A stretch of DNA of 38,699 nt from Vulcanimicrobiota bacterium (GCA_027306785.1 DAHUZB010000026.1:1-38699), one strand, 5' to 3'; shown: positions 8,680-17,708, numbered from the stretch's first letter. Notes: generated from the letters alone by a model not told the origin. A program made the numbers and translations.

Positions 8680-9116
8680 GCCGCGCGTTCGTCAAAGACG
8701 ACGACGGCGCACCCGAGCGGCCGATCGAGCGCCCGGTCAGCACCGCGCCCAATTACGTGACGCCGCGCGGGATGCGGTTGCTGCGCGAGGCGCTTGCCCG
8801 TGCCGAGCAGACGAGCGACGAACGAGAGCTGCGGTACTATCGCGAGCGCATCGCGAGCGCGATCGAAGTGCACCCCTCGGCCCGGACGCGCGGCATCGTG
8901 GAGTTCGGCGCGACCGTCGTCGCGCGCGATGCGCGGGGGCGCACACTCACCGTGCGCATCGTCGGCGAAGACGAGGCCGACCCCGTGAACGGCGCGATTA
9001 GCTGGGAGTCGCCCGTCGCGCAGGCGCTCGTCGATCATCGCGTGGGCGACCGGGTAACCGTGATGCGTCCGGCCGGGCCGATCGCCTACACGATCGACGA
9101 CATCCGCTACGAGTAG
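8676..9116 (+). CDS. GreA/GreB-like transcription elongation factor with shortened coiled coil
   Basis: 146 aa. The C-terminal half (about 75-146) matches the GreA/GreB FKBP-like RNA-polymerase-binding domain: FGATVVARDARG, IVGEDEADP, SWESPVAQALVDHRVGDRVTV and a closing AYTIDDIRYE. The N-terminal coiled coil, which in GreA is about 75 residues and carries an acidic tip reaching the polymerase active centre, is cut to roughly 45 residues, and I see no GDLSENAEY-like tip. It could therefore bind polymerase without stimulating cleavage, like Rnk or Gfh-type proteins. It is coupled to DUF302 by an ATGA overlap and ends 4 bp from the convergent neighbour. Confidence 0.82.
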   Translation: MSRAFVKDDDGAPERPIERPVSTAPNYVTPRGMRLLREALARAEQTSDERELRYYRERIASAIEVHPSARTRGIVEFGATVVARDARGRTLTVRIVGEDEADPVNGAISWESPVAQALVDHRVGDRVTVMRPAGPIAYTIDDIRYE

Positions 9117-9119
9117 CCG

Positions 9120-9563
9120 CTACCGGCGCGGAACGTCGCTCAGCGGATGCCCCGGGCGGCCCTGCTGCGCCTCGAACTCGTAGATGCGCCCGCGAATGAG
9201 CGCGCTTCCCGCCATCGTCTCCCCGTAGAGCGTGCCTTGGAACGCGACGACGTTCCCGATGTTCAAATGGATCCCGCTCTCGGTGGATCCGCCGGTTACG
9301 CGCACGTTCCGACGATTCGCGAGCGGGCCGCCCGGCTTAACCGAGTCGTCGGTGTAGGTGCCGCTGATGATGCCGTTGTCGAACGTGAGCAGCATCGTCC
9401 CGGTGAAGGGCACCGACATGGAGTTGATCGGCCGGAAGGCGACGACGTACGGAACGTCGCGCACGACGCCCTTGCTGCTGATCGCATCCGCGCGGCCGAC
9501 GATCGCCGCCGCCGCCGCGACCGCGAGCAGCAGCAGTCCGAGTGATCCAAGCAATCTCTTCAT
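9120..9563 (-). CDS. Small secreted protein of unknown function
   Basis: 147 aa. I do not recognise the family. The first 27 residues form a clear Sec signal peptide (MKRLLGSLGLLLLAVAAAAA, cleavage likely after GRADA). The mature part is beta-rich and Gly/Thr-rich (PFTGTMLLTFDNGIISGTYTDDS, IHLNIGNVVAFQGTLYGE), which suggests a small beta-barrel or sandwich outside the cytoplasm. No Cys is present in the mature part. The gene is divergent from the diguanylate cyclase gene, with about 114 bp between them, and converges on the GreA-like gene. Confidence 0.7.
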   Translation of the reverse strand: MKRLLGSLGLLLLAVAAAAAIVGRADAISSKGVVRDVPYVVAFRPINSMSVPFTGTMLLTFDNGIISGTYTDDSVKPGGPLANRRNVRVTGGSTESGIHLNIGNVVAFQGTLYGETMAGSALIRGRIYEFEAQQGRPGHPLSDVPRR

Positions 9564-9677
9564 ATCGAATCAAGACCGGGTCACGGAGCGCGGCGGATGC
9601 ATGCCCGCGTATGGGCCTTGCGGGCACCTCGAGGGGCCAACTGCTTCTGGTGCGCCCGGCGTATGATGGAAGAGAGT

Positions 9678-10547
9678 ATGCGCAAGCTATGGGTCTTGGG
9701 CGCCGCGTATGCTACGCTCGCCGCACTCGGTGCGCTCTTTACGATCCACGGCTACACCCGGATCGGAGCGCTGGCCGTGATTCCGCTGCTCGTAATCTCG
9801 TATTACGCGCCGCTGTGGCTTGCCTTCGCCACCGGCGTGGTAGCCGGAGTCGCGTTCGCCTACTTGGATCAACTTCCGCAGCACATGCGGATGTTCGTGT
9901 TTCCGACCGACGCGGCGGTGTTGGGCGGCTCGTACGTGGCGGTCGTGATCGCTTCGGAGCTGCTGCGGCGGCGCGACGCGCAGCGCGTGTTGCTGGAGCA
10001 GCGCCTTCGCCAGGCCGAAGAGGTGGCCAGTCGTGACACGCTCACCGATATGCCGAACCGCCGCTACTTCGTCGATGCGCTGCGCGCGGCGATTGCGAAC
10101 GGACGCGCCACCGGAGCGCGTTTCGCGGTGCTCTACTGCGATCTCGACGGATTCAAGGAGATCAACGATCTGCACGGGCACGCGATCGGCGATCGAACGC
10201 TCGCGGTGGCATCGAAGCGACTCACGCACGCACTGCGTCCCGACGACATCGTGGCGCGCATCGGCGGCGACGAGTTCGGGATCATCGTCCGACGGATCGA
10301 GGATCGAAGCGACGTGCGGCGGATCCAGGAGAGCATCGAGCGCGCGTTCGGAGAGCCGCTGACGATCGACCGTCTTCGGCTCGCGGTGGGGATCACGGTC
10401 GGTTTCGCGCTCTTCCCCGATTCCGGGACGGCGGAAGACGCGCTGCTGAACTGCGCCGACGAAGCGATGTATCGCCGCAAGCGCGCGAAGAAGATTCGCC
10501 TCACCACGAAAGGCACGACGGAGGGCGCGCGCACGCCGAAGCCGTAA
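9678..10547 (+). CDS. Membrane diguanylate cyclase (GGDEF), paralog 1
   Basis: 289 aa from ATG 9678; ATG 9663 or 9666 would add five or four residues. The first 105 residues hold three or four hydrophobic segments without a recognisable ligand-binding domain. A short coiled coil (LLEQRLRQAEEVASRD) leads into the GGDEF domain (about 125-280). The active-site loop GGDEF is intact at 196-200, and the product-inhibition site RxxD (RPDD, 187-190) lies exactly five residues before it. The enzyme should therefore make cyclic di-GMP from two GTP and be feedback inhibited. The same architecture and motif numbering recur in the gene at 12253. The peptide-binding lipoprotein gene begins 26 bp downstream, so an operon is likely. 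Confidence 0.9.
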   Translation: MRKLWVLGAAYATLAALGALFTIHGYTRIGALAVIPLLVISYYAPLWLAFATGVVAGVAFAYLDQLPQHMRMFVFPTDAAVLGGSYVAVVIASELLRRRDAQRVLLEQRLRQAEEVASRDTLTDMPNRRYFVDALRAAIANGRATGARFAVLYCDLDGFKEINDLHGHAIGDRTLAVASKRLTHALRPDDIVARIGGDEFGIIVRRIEDRSDVRRIQESIERAFGEPLTIDRLRLAVGITVGFALFPDSGTAEDALLNCADEAMYRRKRAKKIRLTTKGTTEGARTPKP

Positions 10548-10573
10548 CCGACTCGTCGTTACGGAGGTATCGC

Positions 10574-12217
10574 ATGCTCTCGTTTGCGCGCTCGTTCCGC
10601 TCGTTCGCGGCCGCCGTTCTCGCGCTCGCCGCCGCAGCCGCGTTTGCCGGCTGCTCCAAGCCCGGTTCCGTGCATCCCGCGAATTCGCTCACGATCGCGC
10701 TCCCGATCGCGCCGAACACGCTCAATCCGATCTTCAGCACGTCGTCGACCGAGGCGTTTCTCAACGAGCTCTTCTTTCCGGAGCTTACCTCGCACGATGC
10801 CGAGCACCACGAGATTCCGATGCTCGCGACCGAGGTGCCGTCGCTTGCGAATCACGGTATCAGCCGCGACGGATTGACGATCACCTATCATCTTCGCCCG
10901 AACGCGGTCTGGTCGGACGGCGTGCCGATCACGAGCCGCGACGTGAAGTACAGCTACCAACAAGTGATGAATCCGGCCAATAACGTGATCTCGCGTCACG
11001 GTTACAACGTGATCGCGTCGATCTCCACGCCGAATGCACATACGGTCGTGCTGCACCTCAAGCACCCGTTTCCGCCGCTGATCGAACAGTTCTTCGGCGA
11101 AGGCGACAACGTGTACGGCATTCTCCCCGAGCACGTGCTGGCCAAGTATCCGAGCCTCAATAACGTGCCGTTCAACGGTGAACCCACCGTGACCGGCGGT
11201 CCGTACCGTTTCGGCGAGTGGGTGCGCGGCGATCACATTACCGCGATCGCGAACCCGACCTACTATCTCGGCGCGCCGAAGATCGGCAAACTCGTCATCA
11301 AGCTCATCGCCGACGTCAATACGACCACCTCCGAGCTTCGCACCGGCGAGGTTCAAGCGGCGATCGAACTCACCGGGCCCGCCTATCACGATCTCGCAAA
11401 CGACCCGCACGTCGCGCGACTCGCCGTCGATGCGCCGGTCTACGATTCCATGATGTTCAACGTCACGCACGCGCCGCTCGACGATCGCAACGTGCGCGTG
11501 GCGCTCGCGTATGCGACCGATCGCGCCACGATCATGCGCGACAACGAATTCGGCGACGCGACGCTCGGCGTCGCCGACCTTTCGCCGTTCTACTGGGCCT
11601 TCGATCCCTCGATTGCGGCCCAGCCCTACGACCCGGCGCGCGCGCGTGCGCTCTTGCAGGCGGCAGGCTGGACGCCCGGTCCGGGCGGCATCCGCGAAAA
11701 GAACGGAAAGCGCCTTTCATTGCTGCTCGTCTACGGGCAGGGCAGTGACATCGCGCGCAACGTGGTGGTGCAGATCCAGCAGATGTGGCGTGCCGTCGGT
11801 GTGGACGTGCAGCCGAAGGCCTATCCCTACGCGCAGCTCTACGCTCCCGCGGCAAGCGGCGGCGTCTTCTACGGCGGCAAGTTCGACGTGGGCTTCTACG
11901 CATGGATAGCGGGCGGCGACCCCGACGATTCGTCGCAGTGGCTCAGCACAGCGGTTCCGCCTGCGGGCAACAACGTGGCGCGTTACGATTCGCCCGCCAT
12001 GGACGCGGCCCAGCACGAGGCGCTCTCCACCTTCGATCGCACCGTGCGTAAGCGCGCCTACGCGAAGATCGAGCGCCTGGTGGTCGACGACGTGCCCGCC
12101 ATCTTCCTCTTCTATCCGAAACAGCGCTACGCGTTCAGCCCCGAGTTGCGCAACTTCCACCCGAACGGCATCGTCGAGTCGTGGAACGCTCAGGATTGGA
12201 GCTGGGCGAACCCGTAG
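10574..12217 (+). CDS. Peptide/nickel-type ABC transporter substrate-binding lipoprotein (SBP family 5)
   Basis: 547 aa. The signal peptide ends in a lipobox (FAGC, Cys27), so the protein is a lipoprotein. The body matches the OppA/DppA family 5 solute-binding fold: LTIALPIAPNTLNPIF near the mature N-terminus, LTITYHLRPNAVWSDGVPITSRDVKYSYQQVMNP, a long hinge region and the late FDVGFYAWIAGGDPDDSSQWL. Family members bind oligopeptides, dipeptides, nickel or opines; peptides are favoured here because a POT transporter and a secreted protease follow. GGAGG at 10562-10566 sets the start. No ABC permease or ATPase gene is adjacent, so it is an orphan binding protein or uses components encoded elsewhere. 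Confidence 0.9.
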   Translation: MLSFARSFRSFAAAVLALAAAAAFAGCSKPGSVHPANSLTIALPIAPNTLNPIFSTSSTEAFLNELFFPELTSHDAEHHEIPMLATEVPSLANHGISRDGLTITYHLRPNAVWSDGVPITSRDVKYSYQQVMNPANNVISRHGYNVIASISTPNAHTVVLHLKHPFPPLIEQFFGEGDNVYGILPEHVLAKYPSLNNVPFNGEPTVTGGPYRFGEWVRGDHITAIANPTYYLGAPKIGKLVIKLIADVNTTTSELRTGEVQAAIELTGPAYHDLANDPHVARLAVDAPVYDSMMFNVTHAPLDDRNVRVALAYATDRATIMRDNEFGDATLGVADLSPFYWAFDPSIAAQPYDPARARALLQAAGWTPGPGGIREKNGKRLSLLLVYGQGSDIARNVVVQIQQMWRAVGVDVQPKAYPYAQLYAPAASGGVFYGGKFDVGFYAWIAGGDPDDSSQWLSTAVPPAGNNVARYDSPAMDAAQHEALSTFDRTVRKRAYAKIERLVVDDVPAIFLFYPKQRYAFSPELRNFHPNGIVESWNAQDWSWANP

Positions 12218-12252
12218 CTTGATTTTCCGTTGCGGCCATGCTTAGGTGAAGC

Positions 12253-13092
12253 ATGGCCGCTCGAGGCTGGTGGCTCTTCGCCGCCTATCTTTGGCTCGCG
12301 CTCGTCGCCGTACTGGCCTACTTTGCGGGCAACTTTCACTTTGCGGCGCTTGCGTTGCCCGCGCTGATCCTGATCGCGTACTACGCGCGGCCCGCGATCG
12401 CGATCGTGACCGCGCTGATTGCGGCATTCGTGTTGCCGTATCTCGATGAAGTCGTGCCACCGCGGGTCATGCTCGATAAGCGGTTCGAGCCGCTCGTCCT
12501 CTCGCTCGTTTTCATCGCCGTCGTCTATGTGACCGATCAGTTACGGCGCCGCACCGCCGAGGCCGCCGTCCTGCGCGACCGCACGGAGCGCGCGGAACAC
12601 GCCGCCCTGATGGATCACCTCACCGGCCTGGCCAATCGTGCCGCCGTCCTGGAGCACCTCGAGCGTGCGATTGCGCGCCGTCGCGAGAGCGAACACATCG
12701 GCGTGCTCTTCGCCGACCTCGACGGGTTCAAGGGCGTCAACGATACCCACGGTCACTCCGTCGGCGATGAGATTTTGGCGCTTGCCGCGCAGCGTCTCGC
12801 GCACGCGCTGCGCGCGGAGGATCTGATCGGACGCGTCGGCGGCGATGAGTTCGCCGTGATTCTCCATCGGGTGAAGTCGCGCGTCGAGGTGCAGGCGATC
12901 GCCGACGAGGTAGAGCGCGCCTTCGCGGAGCCCTTTTCGCTCGATACGATCGGCGCGGAACTCGGCGTGACGGTCGGGCTTGCGGTCGCACCCGACGACG
13001 GCGACGACGCGGCGACTCTGCTGGACCGTGCGGATGCCGCCATGTACGCGCGCAAGCGCGCGAAGCGACAGGTTCCGCGCAGCGTCTCGTAG
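12253..13092 (+). CDS. Membrane diguanylate cyclase (GGDEF), paralog 2
   Basis: 279 aa. About 100 residues of hydrophobic segments are followed by a GGDEF domain. GGDEF is again at 196-200 and the inhibitory RxxD (RAED) again five residues before it, so it should be an active, feedback-inhibited cyclic di-GMP synthase. Layout, loop numbering and the run-in (LMDHLTGLANRAAVLEHL versus DTLTDMPNRRYFVDAL) show it is a diverged duplicate of the cyclase at 9678. It starts 35 bp after the peptide-binding protein. TTGATT (12219) and TTAGGT (12242) with a 17-bp spacer could form its own promoter ending only 5 nt before ATG; AGGTGA at the same place could alternatively be a ribosome-binding site. Confidence 0.9.
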   Translation: MAARGWWLFAAYLWLALVAVLAYFAGNFHFAALALPALILIAYYARPAIAIVTALIAAFVLPYLDEVVPPRVMLDKRFEPLVLSLVFIAVVYVTDQLRRRTAEAAVLRDRTERAEHAALMDHLTGLANRAAVLEHLERAIARRRESEHIGVLFADLDGFKGVNDTHGHSVGDEILALAAQRLAHALRAEDLIGRVGGDEFAVILHRVKSRVEVQAIADEVERAFAEPFSLDTIGAELGVTVGLAVAPDDGDDAATLLDRADAAMYARKRAKRQVPRSVS

Positions 13093-13099
13093 TGAAGCG

Positions 13100-14359
13100 T
13101 TACGTCCGCGCGGGCTTGAGGATGCGGTCGTAGAGGAAGAGCAGCAGCGTGGTGAGGACGCCGGTGCCGACGACAGTCATCCAAATCATCGACGGTTGAT
13201 GCGCGAAGTGCGAGAGCAGCGATCCGCCGTAGACGCCGCCGACGAGCGAACCGATGCCGATCGGGAGAAACGCGAAGCCCATGTAGGTGCCTTGTTGGCC
13301 CGGCGGCGCGAGACGCGAGATGTATTCGTAGTAGCGCGGCGACTGCACGATCTCGCCGATGGCGAGCACGGCGAGCGCGACGACGGCCATCGGCACGCTC
13401 GGCTTCAGTACGAGCGCGAGCCAACTGATCGAGGTGATCAGCGTCCCGAGCGTGAGCGCCGGAAAGGACGGAATGCGCCGCGTGAGCGCATTGACCGCGA
13501 CGGTCAGGGTGATCACAATCAGCGGATCCGTGATGAGGATCATCGCCGTGTTCGCATTCGGATCGACATGGTCGTGCAGATAGAGGGGCAGGATCAGGTA
13601 CTGCTGCCAGTAGACGATCCAGTAGCCCGAGAAGATCAGCAGAAAGAGCAGAAAGCGCCAATTGAGGACGACGGTGAGAAAGTTGCGCGCGGTCTGCAGC
13701 AGCGTGACGTTCGGTGCGCCAGCGTGCGCGTCGGTGCGCGGCTCGCGAAAAAAGATCAACACGACGAAGAACATGAGCAGCACGCTCGCCGCGGCGATCG
13801 TGAAGACACCCTGAGCCGGAAGCACCGCGTGCAGGTAGCCCGCGAGGAACGGCCCGAGCGTACTGCCGATATTGACCATCGTGTAGTAGATCGAATAGCC
13901 GATCGATCGCACGTCTTCGCGCGACGCGCGCGCGGTGGTCCCGACGACCGAGGGCTTCACGAGCGCGACGCCGAGCGCGGGCAAGAACAAGATGATGCCC
14001 GCGAGCAGACCGAGCGGTACGACCGCGCGCACGGGTGCGAGCCACGGCGCGCCGATCGAGCCGACCATGAAGTACGCGAGGGTGAGGATGAAGTATGCCG
14101 TCGAGAGCGCGCGGCGGAAGCCGACCCGATCGGCGAGCGCACCGCCGAAGATCGCCATCACCCATACCGCGCCGCCGAAGAGGCCGCTCAGCGCGGCGGC
14201 CTGCGAACTCGGAAAGCCGAGCGTCTGATTCAGGTAGAGCGCGAGCGTGGAGAAGACGGCATAGTATGACAGCCGTTCGAAGATCTCGGTGAGGTTTGCA
14301 ACCCAAAACGGGCGCTCGAATCCGCGGAGCGTCTCTGCAATCTTCATCGGGAGCGGCAT
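13100..14359 (-). CDS. POT/PTR-family proton-coupled oligopeptide transporter
   Basis: 419 aa, about twelve hydrophobic segments. The first helix carries the ExxER signature of proton-dependent oligopeptide transporters (NLTEIFERLSYYAVFSTLALYL), and the next loop has the MFS motif GGALADRVGFRRAL. Helix 11-12 residues (GTYMGFAFLPIGIGSLVGG) also fit. POT members import di- and tripeptides with protons across the inner membrane. It lies convergent to the cyclase and divergent from the zinc metalloprotease, so secreted protease, peptide importer and peptide-binding protein form one peptide-use neighbourhood. ATG 14347 is an alternative start; neither has a clear ribosome-binding site. Confidence 0.8.
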   Translation of the reverse strand: MPLPMKIAETLRGFERPFWVANLTEIFERLSYYAVFSTLALYLNQTLGFPSSQAAALSGLFGGAVWVMAIFGGALADRVGFRRALSTAYFILTLAYFMVGSIGAPWLAPVRAVVPLGLLAGIILFLPALGVALVKPSVVGTTARASREDVRSIGYSIYYTMVNIGSTLGPFLAGYLHAVLPAQGVFTIAAASVLLMFFVVLIFFREPRTDAHAGAPNVTLLQTARNFLTVVLNWRFLLFLLIFSGYWIVYWQQYLILPLYLHDHVDPNANTAMILITDPLIVITLTVAVNALTRRIPSFPALTLGTLITSISWLALVLKPSVPMAVVALAVLAIGEIVQSPRYYEYISRLAPPGQQGTYMGFAFLPIGIGSLVGGVYGGSLLSHFAHQPSMIWMTVVGTGVLTTLLLFLYDRILKPART

Positions 14360-14428
14360 ACGCCGCGGGGCTTCGAGTTCCCGTTCCCGCTAGGGGCGCG
14401 AGACCTCGCGGTCCAAGAGCGCGATATC

Positions 14429-16918
14429 ATGATACGGCGCATTTCTCTGGCGGCGCTCGTCGTTTTTGCCGCCCTGTCCTTTGCCCCGCCCGCACGCGCG
14501 GCGACGGCATCCTATGCGAGCTTCACGGCGGGCGCGACCGAGCAGCACGGCCTCTTCGGGATCATCCGTAAGGACGGCCATGTCTACATCGATCTCGCGA
14601 CGTCGCAGCTCGATACCGACTATCTCGAGACGATCGTCCCCGGCAACGGGATCGGCGGCGATTTCATCGTCTGGGGTAACACCGATCATCTGCCCGCGAT
14701 GCTGGTGCGCTTCGAGCGCGCCGATGACGGCATCGCGATCGTCTGGCCGAACTCGTCGTTCATCGCACCCGGCAGCGCGTCGGGTTCACTCGCGGTGAAG
14801 TACAATTTCCCGAACTCGGTCGTCGGCGTCGGCAAGATCGCGGCGGAAGGCGACGGACATATCGTCTTCGACGCCTCGCCGCTCTTCCGCGATGTGCTCG
14901 ACATGGATCACATCATCAACGGCTCGCTCGGCACCAAACCCGCCACGGCCTATCATCTCGATCCGTCGCGCACCTATTTCGGTAAGACGAAAGCGTTCCC
15001 GCAGAACGTCGTAATCGACGTCAATCAGCTCTGGGCGACGCAGGCTCCGCACGTTGCGCCGGATACGGCGCCGGATGCGCGTAGTCTGCAGATGCGGGTC
15101 GTGTACAACTTCGTGCAGCTCCCGCACGATACATATCGTCCGCGCTTCGCCGACGACCGGGTCGGCCTCTACGACGATATCTACATGAGCTTCGCCTCGA
15201 AGCAGGACACCGCGCGCAATCGCTACCTGCGCTATCTGGTGCGCTGGAACTTCGCGCCCGCCGATCCCGGCAAGCCGTCGCGGGCGACGCATCCGATGGT
15301 CTTTTACATGAGCAATACCGTGCCGCCCGCGTTCCGTAAACCGATCGCCGATGCGGTGCTGCGTTGGAATCAAGCGCTTGCGAAAGTCGGCATCCTCGAT
15401 GCGATTCAAGTGAAGCCGCAGCCGAACGACCCGAATTGGGATCCCGACGACGTGCGCTACAACGTGTTGCGGTGGGTGACCGAGGCGCAACCGAGCTTCG
15501 GTGCGGATTCGCAGACGCTCTTCGATCCGCGCACGGGCGAGGAGTTTCGCACCGGTATCCTGATTTCGGCCGACAGTGCGGCCTTCACCGCGAACGCGTG
15601 GCGCAATGTGGTCGATCCGGTTCGCTACGGTCGCAACACCGATCCGGTTCCCGAGAAGTTCATCTACGACGCGTTTCAGGCCGAGATCATGCACGAGACC
15701 GGACACAATCTCGGCATGCAGCACAATTTCATCGGTCACGACGCCTACACGGCGAAGGATCTGCAGAACCCGGCCTTTACCGCGAAGAACGGCATCGCGA
15801 CGACCGTGATGGAGTACGCGCCGCTCAATATCTGGCCCAAGGGTTACGGGCAGGGCGACTACTATCAGACCGTCCTCGGTCCGTACGATTACTACGCGAT
15901 GCGCTATGCCTACGGATTCATTCCCGGCGCGGCGACGCCCGAAGCCGAGCTTCCGACGCTTCGGCGCTGGGCATCGGCCTGGTCGAATCCGCTCTATCGC
16001 TACGCATCCGATGAAGACGTGGCCTGGGCGAGCGGTCACGCGGCCGATCCGCGCGTCGAGCAAGGAGAGCTCACGAACGATCAGCTCGGCTGGACGGTCG
16101 TGCAACTGAATCTCTATCGGAACCTCATGGATCGCGACACGCGGATGCTGCCCTTTCCGGGAGCCGCATATCAAGAAGCGACCGACGCGTTTCGCGGGAG
16201 TTTCTATCGCTACCTAACCGACGTGACCAAAGTGGCGCACTGGATCGGCGGACAGTATCTCTCGCGCGCCCATCGCGGCGACGCGGGTGCGCAGCCGCCG
16301 ATCGTGCCCGTTCCGCTCGCAATGCAGCAGCGAGCCTTCTCGATTCTCAACGACTATCTGTTCTCCGACCGTCACTTGAGCTTCTCGCCGACGGTGCTGA
16401 ATCGCCTCGGCTACTCGGAGTGGGCGGGCTACGGATACGTGGGTTGGGAAGGGTACGGGAATCTGCCGGTGTGGGCGTACGATCCGCCGCATCGCCACGA
16501 TTTTCCGGTCGTCGACGATATCGGCAACGCTCAGCGCACCACGCTCGCGTTCCTTTTCTCGCCCTCGGTGCTCGCACGGCTCGAGCAGAATCCGCTCGAA
16601 TCGACGGGAGCGACGCTGACGATCGACCGTCTCTTCGGGATGACGAGCGGAGCGATCTTCAGCGAACTGCACGGCAACGCGCACGATATCTCGCTGCTGC
16701 GCCGCAATCTGCAGTCCATCTACGAAGCGCAGTTGATCGCGCTTGCGACCAAACCCGCCAAGGGTGCGCCGCAAGACGCGCAATCGCTCGCGCGCGCGCA
16801 ACTCGCGTCGCTCGCATCCGCCGCGCAGGCGCGACTGCACCGCGGCGGACTCGACGACGTCTCGCGCGCCCACGTCGAGGAGCTGCAAGCCCGCGCCGCC
16901 GCCGCGCTCAAGATGTAG
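14429..16918 (+). CDS. Secreted zinc-dependent metalloprotease (DUF5117/DUF4953 type metzincin)
   Basis: 829 aa with a signal peptide ending at PARA (residues 1-24). The N-terminal 170 residues match the DUF5117/5118 pattern (KDGHVYIDLATSQLDTDYLETIVPGNG). The catalytic region holds the long metzincin zinc site HETGHNLGMQH (His422, Glu423, His426, His432) followed by NF and, about 40 residues later, a Met-turn-like TTVMEYAP. These show an exported zinc endopeptidase. The C-terminal third is helical and fits the DUF4953 module. Family members are large secreted proteases of uncertain substrate. It is divergent from the POT peptide transporter (69 bp apart), and its products could feed that importer. 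No ribosome-binding site is obvious before ATG 14429. Confidence 0.85.
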   Translation: MIRRISLAALVVFAALSFAPPARAATASYASFTAGATEQHGLFGIIRKDGHVYIDLATSQLDTDYLETIVPGNGIGGDFIVWGNTDHLPAMLVRFERADDGIAIVWPNSSFIAPGSASGSLAVKYNFPNSVVGVGKIAAEGDGHIVFDASPLFRDVLDMDHIINGSLGTKPATAYHLDPSRTYFGKTKAFPQNVVIDVNQLWATQAPHVAPDTAPDARSLQMRVVYNFVQLPHDTYRPRFADDRVGLYDDIYMSFASKQDTARNRYLRYLVRWNFAPADPGKPSRATHPMVFYMSNTVPPAFRKPIADAVLRWNQALAKVGILDAIQVKPQPNDPNWDPDDVRYNVLRWVTEAQPSFGADSQTLFDPRTGEEFRTGILISADSAAFTANAWRNVVDPVRYGRNTDPVPEKFIYDAFQAEIMHETGHNLGMQHNFIGHDAYTAKDLQNPAFTAKNGIATTVMEYAPLNIWPKGYGQGDYYQTVLGPYDYYAMRYAYGFIPGAATPEAELPTLRRWASAWSNPLYRYASDEDVAWASGHAADPRVEQGELTNDQLGWTVVQLNLYRNLMDRDTRMLPFPGAAYQEATDAFRGSFYRYLTDVTKVAHWIGGQYLSRAHRGDAGAQPPIVPVPLAMQQRAFSILNDYLFSDRHLSFSPTVLNRLGYSEWAGYGYVGWEGYGNLPVWAYDPPHRHDFPVVDDIGNAQRTTLAFLFSPSVLARLEQNPLESTGATLTIDRLFGMTSGAIFSELHGNAHDISLLRRNLQSIYEAQLIALATKPAKGAPQDAQSLARAQLASLASAAQARLHRGGLDDVSRAHVEELQARAAAALKM

Positions 16919-16936
16919 CGTCGATCGCGGCACGCA

Positions 16937-16979
16937 ACGAAGAAGCGCCCGTCGGGATTCCCGGCGGGCGCTTCTTCGT
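16937..16979. terminator. Long bidirectional hairpin between convergent genes
   Basis: A nearly perfect 43-nt inverted repeat (ACGAAGAAGCGCCCG on the left arm, CGGGCGCTTCTTCGT on the right, continued inward by CGGGA/TCCCG with one wobble) sits 18 bp after the metalloprotease stop and 12 bp before the SDR stop. It probably ends transcription from both sides, although no strong T-run follows. Confidence 0.75.
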
Positions 16980-16991
16980 GCATCGCGGCAC

Positions 16992-17708
16992 TTACCAGCC
17001 GACGACGCCCTCTTCGTCGAAGAAGCCGCCGTTCGGACCGTCGTCGTCGAGGGTCGCGAGGCGTACGATCACGCGTGCCGCCTGCTCCGTGGTGCGCGGA
17101 CCGCTGAAGCCGTTCAGCGCGGTCGATGTATAGCCCGGATCGGCCGCATTGATCTTGAATCCGCGCTCGCCGAGTTCTTTGGCAAAGCACAGCGTCACGG
17201 CGTTTAACGCCGATTTCGACGTCTGGTAGGCGAGAGCGTTGATCGCCGCGGAAGAATACGACGGATCGGTACGGTTCGCGAACGAGCCGAGCCCGCTCGA
17301 GACGTTGACGATGCGCGGATGCGCCGAGCCGTACATGAGCGGGAGCAGCATCTGCGTGACGGTGATCGCGGCGAAGACGTTGGTTTCGTACGTGGCGCGC
17401 ACGAGTTCGAGCGGAAGCGCGCTCGGTGGCGCGCAATCGAGGAGAATGCCCGCATTATTGACGAGGACGTCGAGGGTGACGTTCCGGGCTTGGAGCGCGC
17501 GCACCACGCGCGCGACCGATGCGGGATCGCAAACGTCGAGCGCGTGCGGTTCGATGCCGTCGTGCCGTGAGGCGAGAGCGGTGAGGTCGGCTGCGGTGCG
17601 GGCGCAGGCGATGACGCGGTAGCCGCGCGCGGCGAGGGTAAGCGCAACTTCGGCGCCGATGCCCTTGCCGGCACCGGTGACGAGCGCGGTGGTTGGAGTG
17701 GTCTGCAT
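16992..17708 (-). CDS. Short-chain dehydrogenase/reductase (SDR)
   Basis: 238 aa. Classical SDR features: nucleotide-binding TGAGKGIG near the N-terminus, NNAG (VLVNNAGI) after the fourth strand, a catalytic Ser in VNVSSG and the YxxxK pair in AYQTSK. It should oxidise or reduce a carbonyl/alcohol with NAD(P)(H) in the cytoplasm; the residues do not show the substrate. Start ATG 17708 is chosen because a MerR-type promoter (TTGACT, 19-bp spacer, TAGCCT) ends 7 nt before it. There is no ribosome-binding site, so the message may be leaderless. It is divergent from the merR gene and very probably its target, as in the aldehyde-responsive AdhR-type regulators that control neighbouring dehydrogenases. 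Confidence 0.88.
   Translation of the reverse strand: MQTTPTTALVTGAGKGIGAEVALTLAARGYRVIACARTAADLTALASRHDGIEPHALDVCDPASVARVVRALQARNVTLDVLVNNAGILLDCAPPSALPLELVRATYETNVFAAITVTQMLLPLMYGSAHPRIVNVSSGLGSFANRTDPSYSSAAINALAYQTSKSALNAVTLCFAKELGERGFKINAADPGYTSTALNGFSGPRTTEQAARVIVRLATLDDDGPNGGFFDEEGVVGW

Noticed and set aside
12753-14306. 517-codon minus-strand frame over the second cyclase and the POT gene
   Set aside because: Shadow frame overlapping two recognisable genes; composition is His/Arg-rich with no domain.
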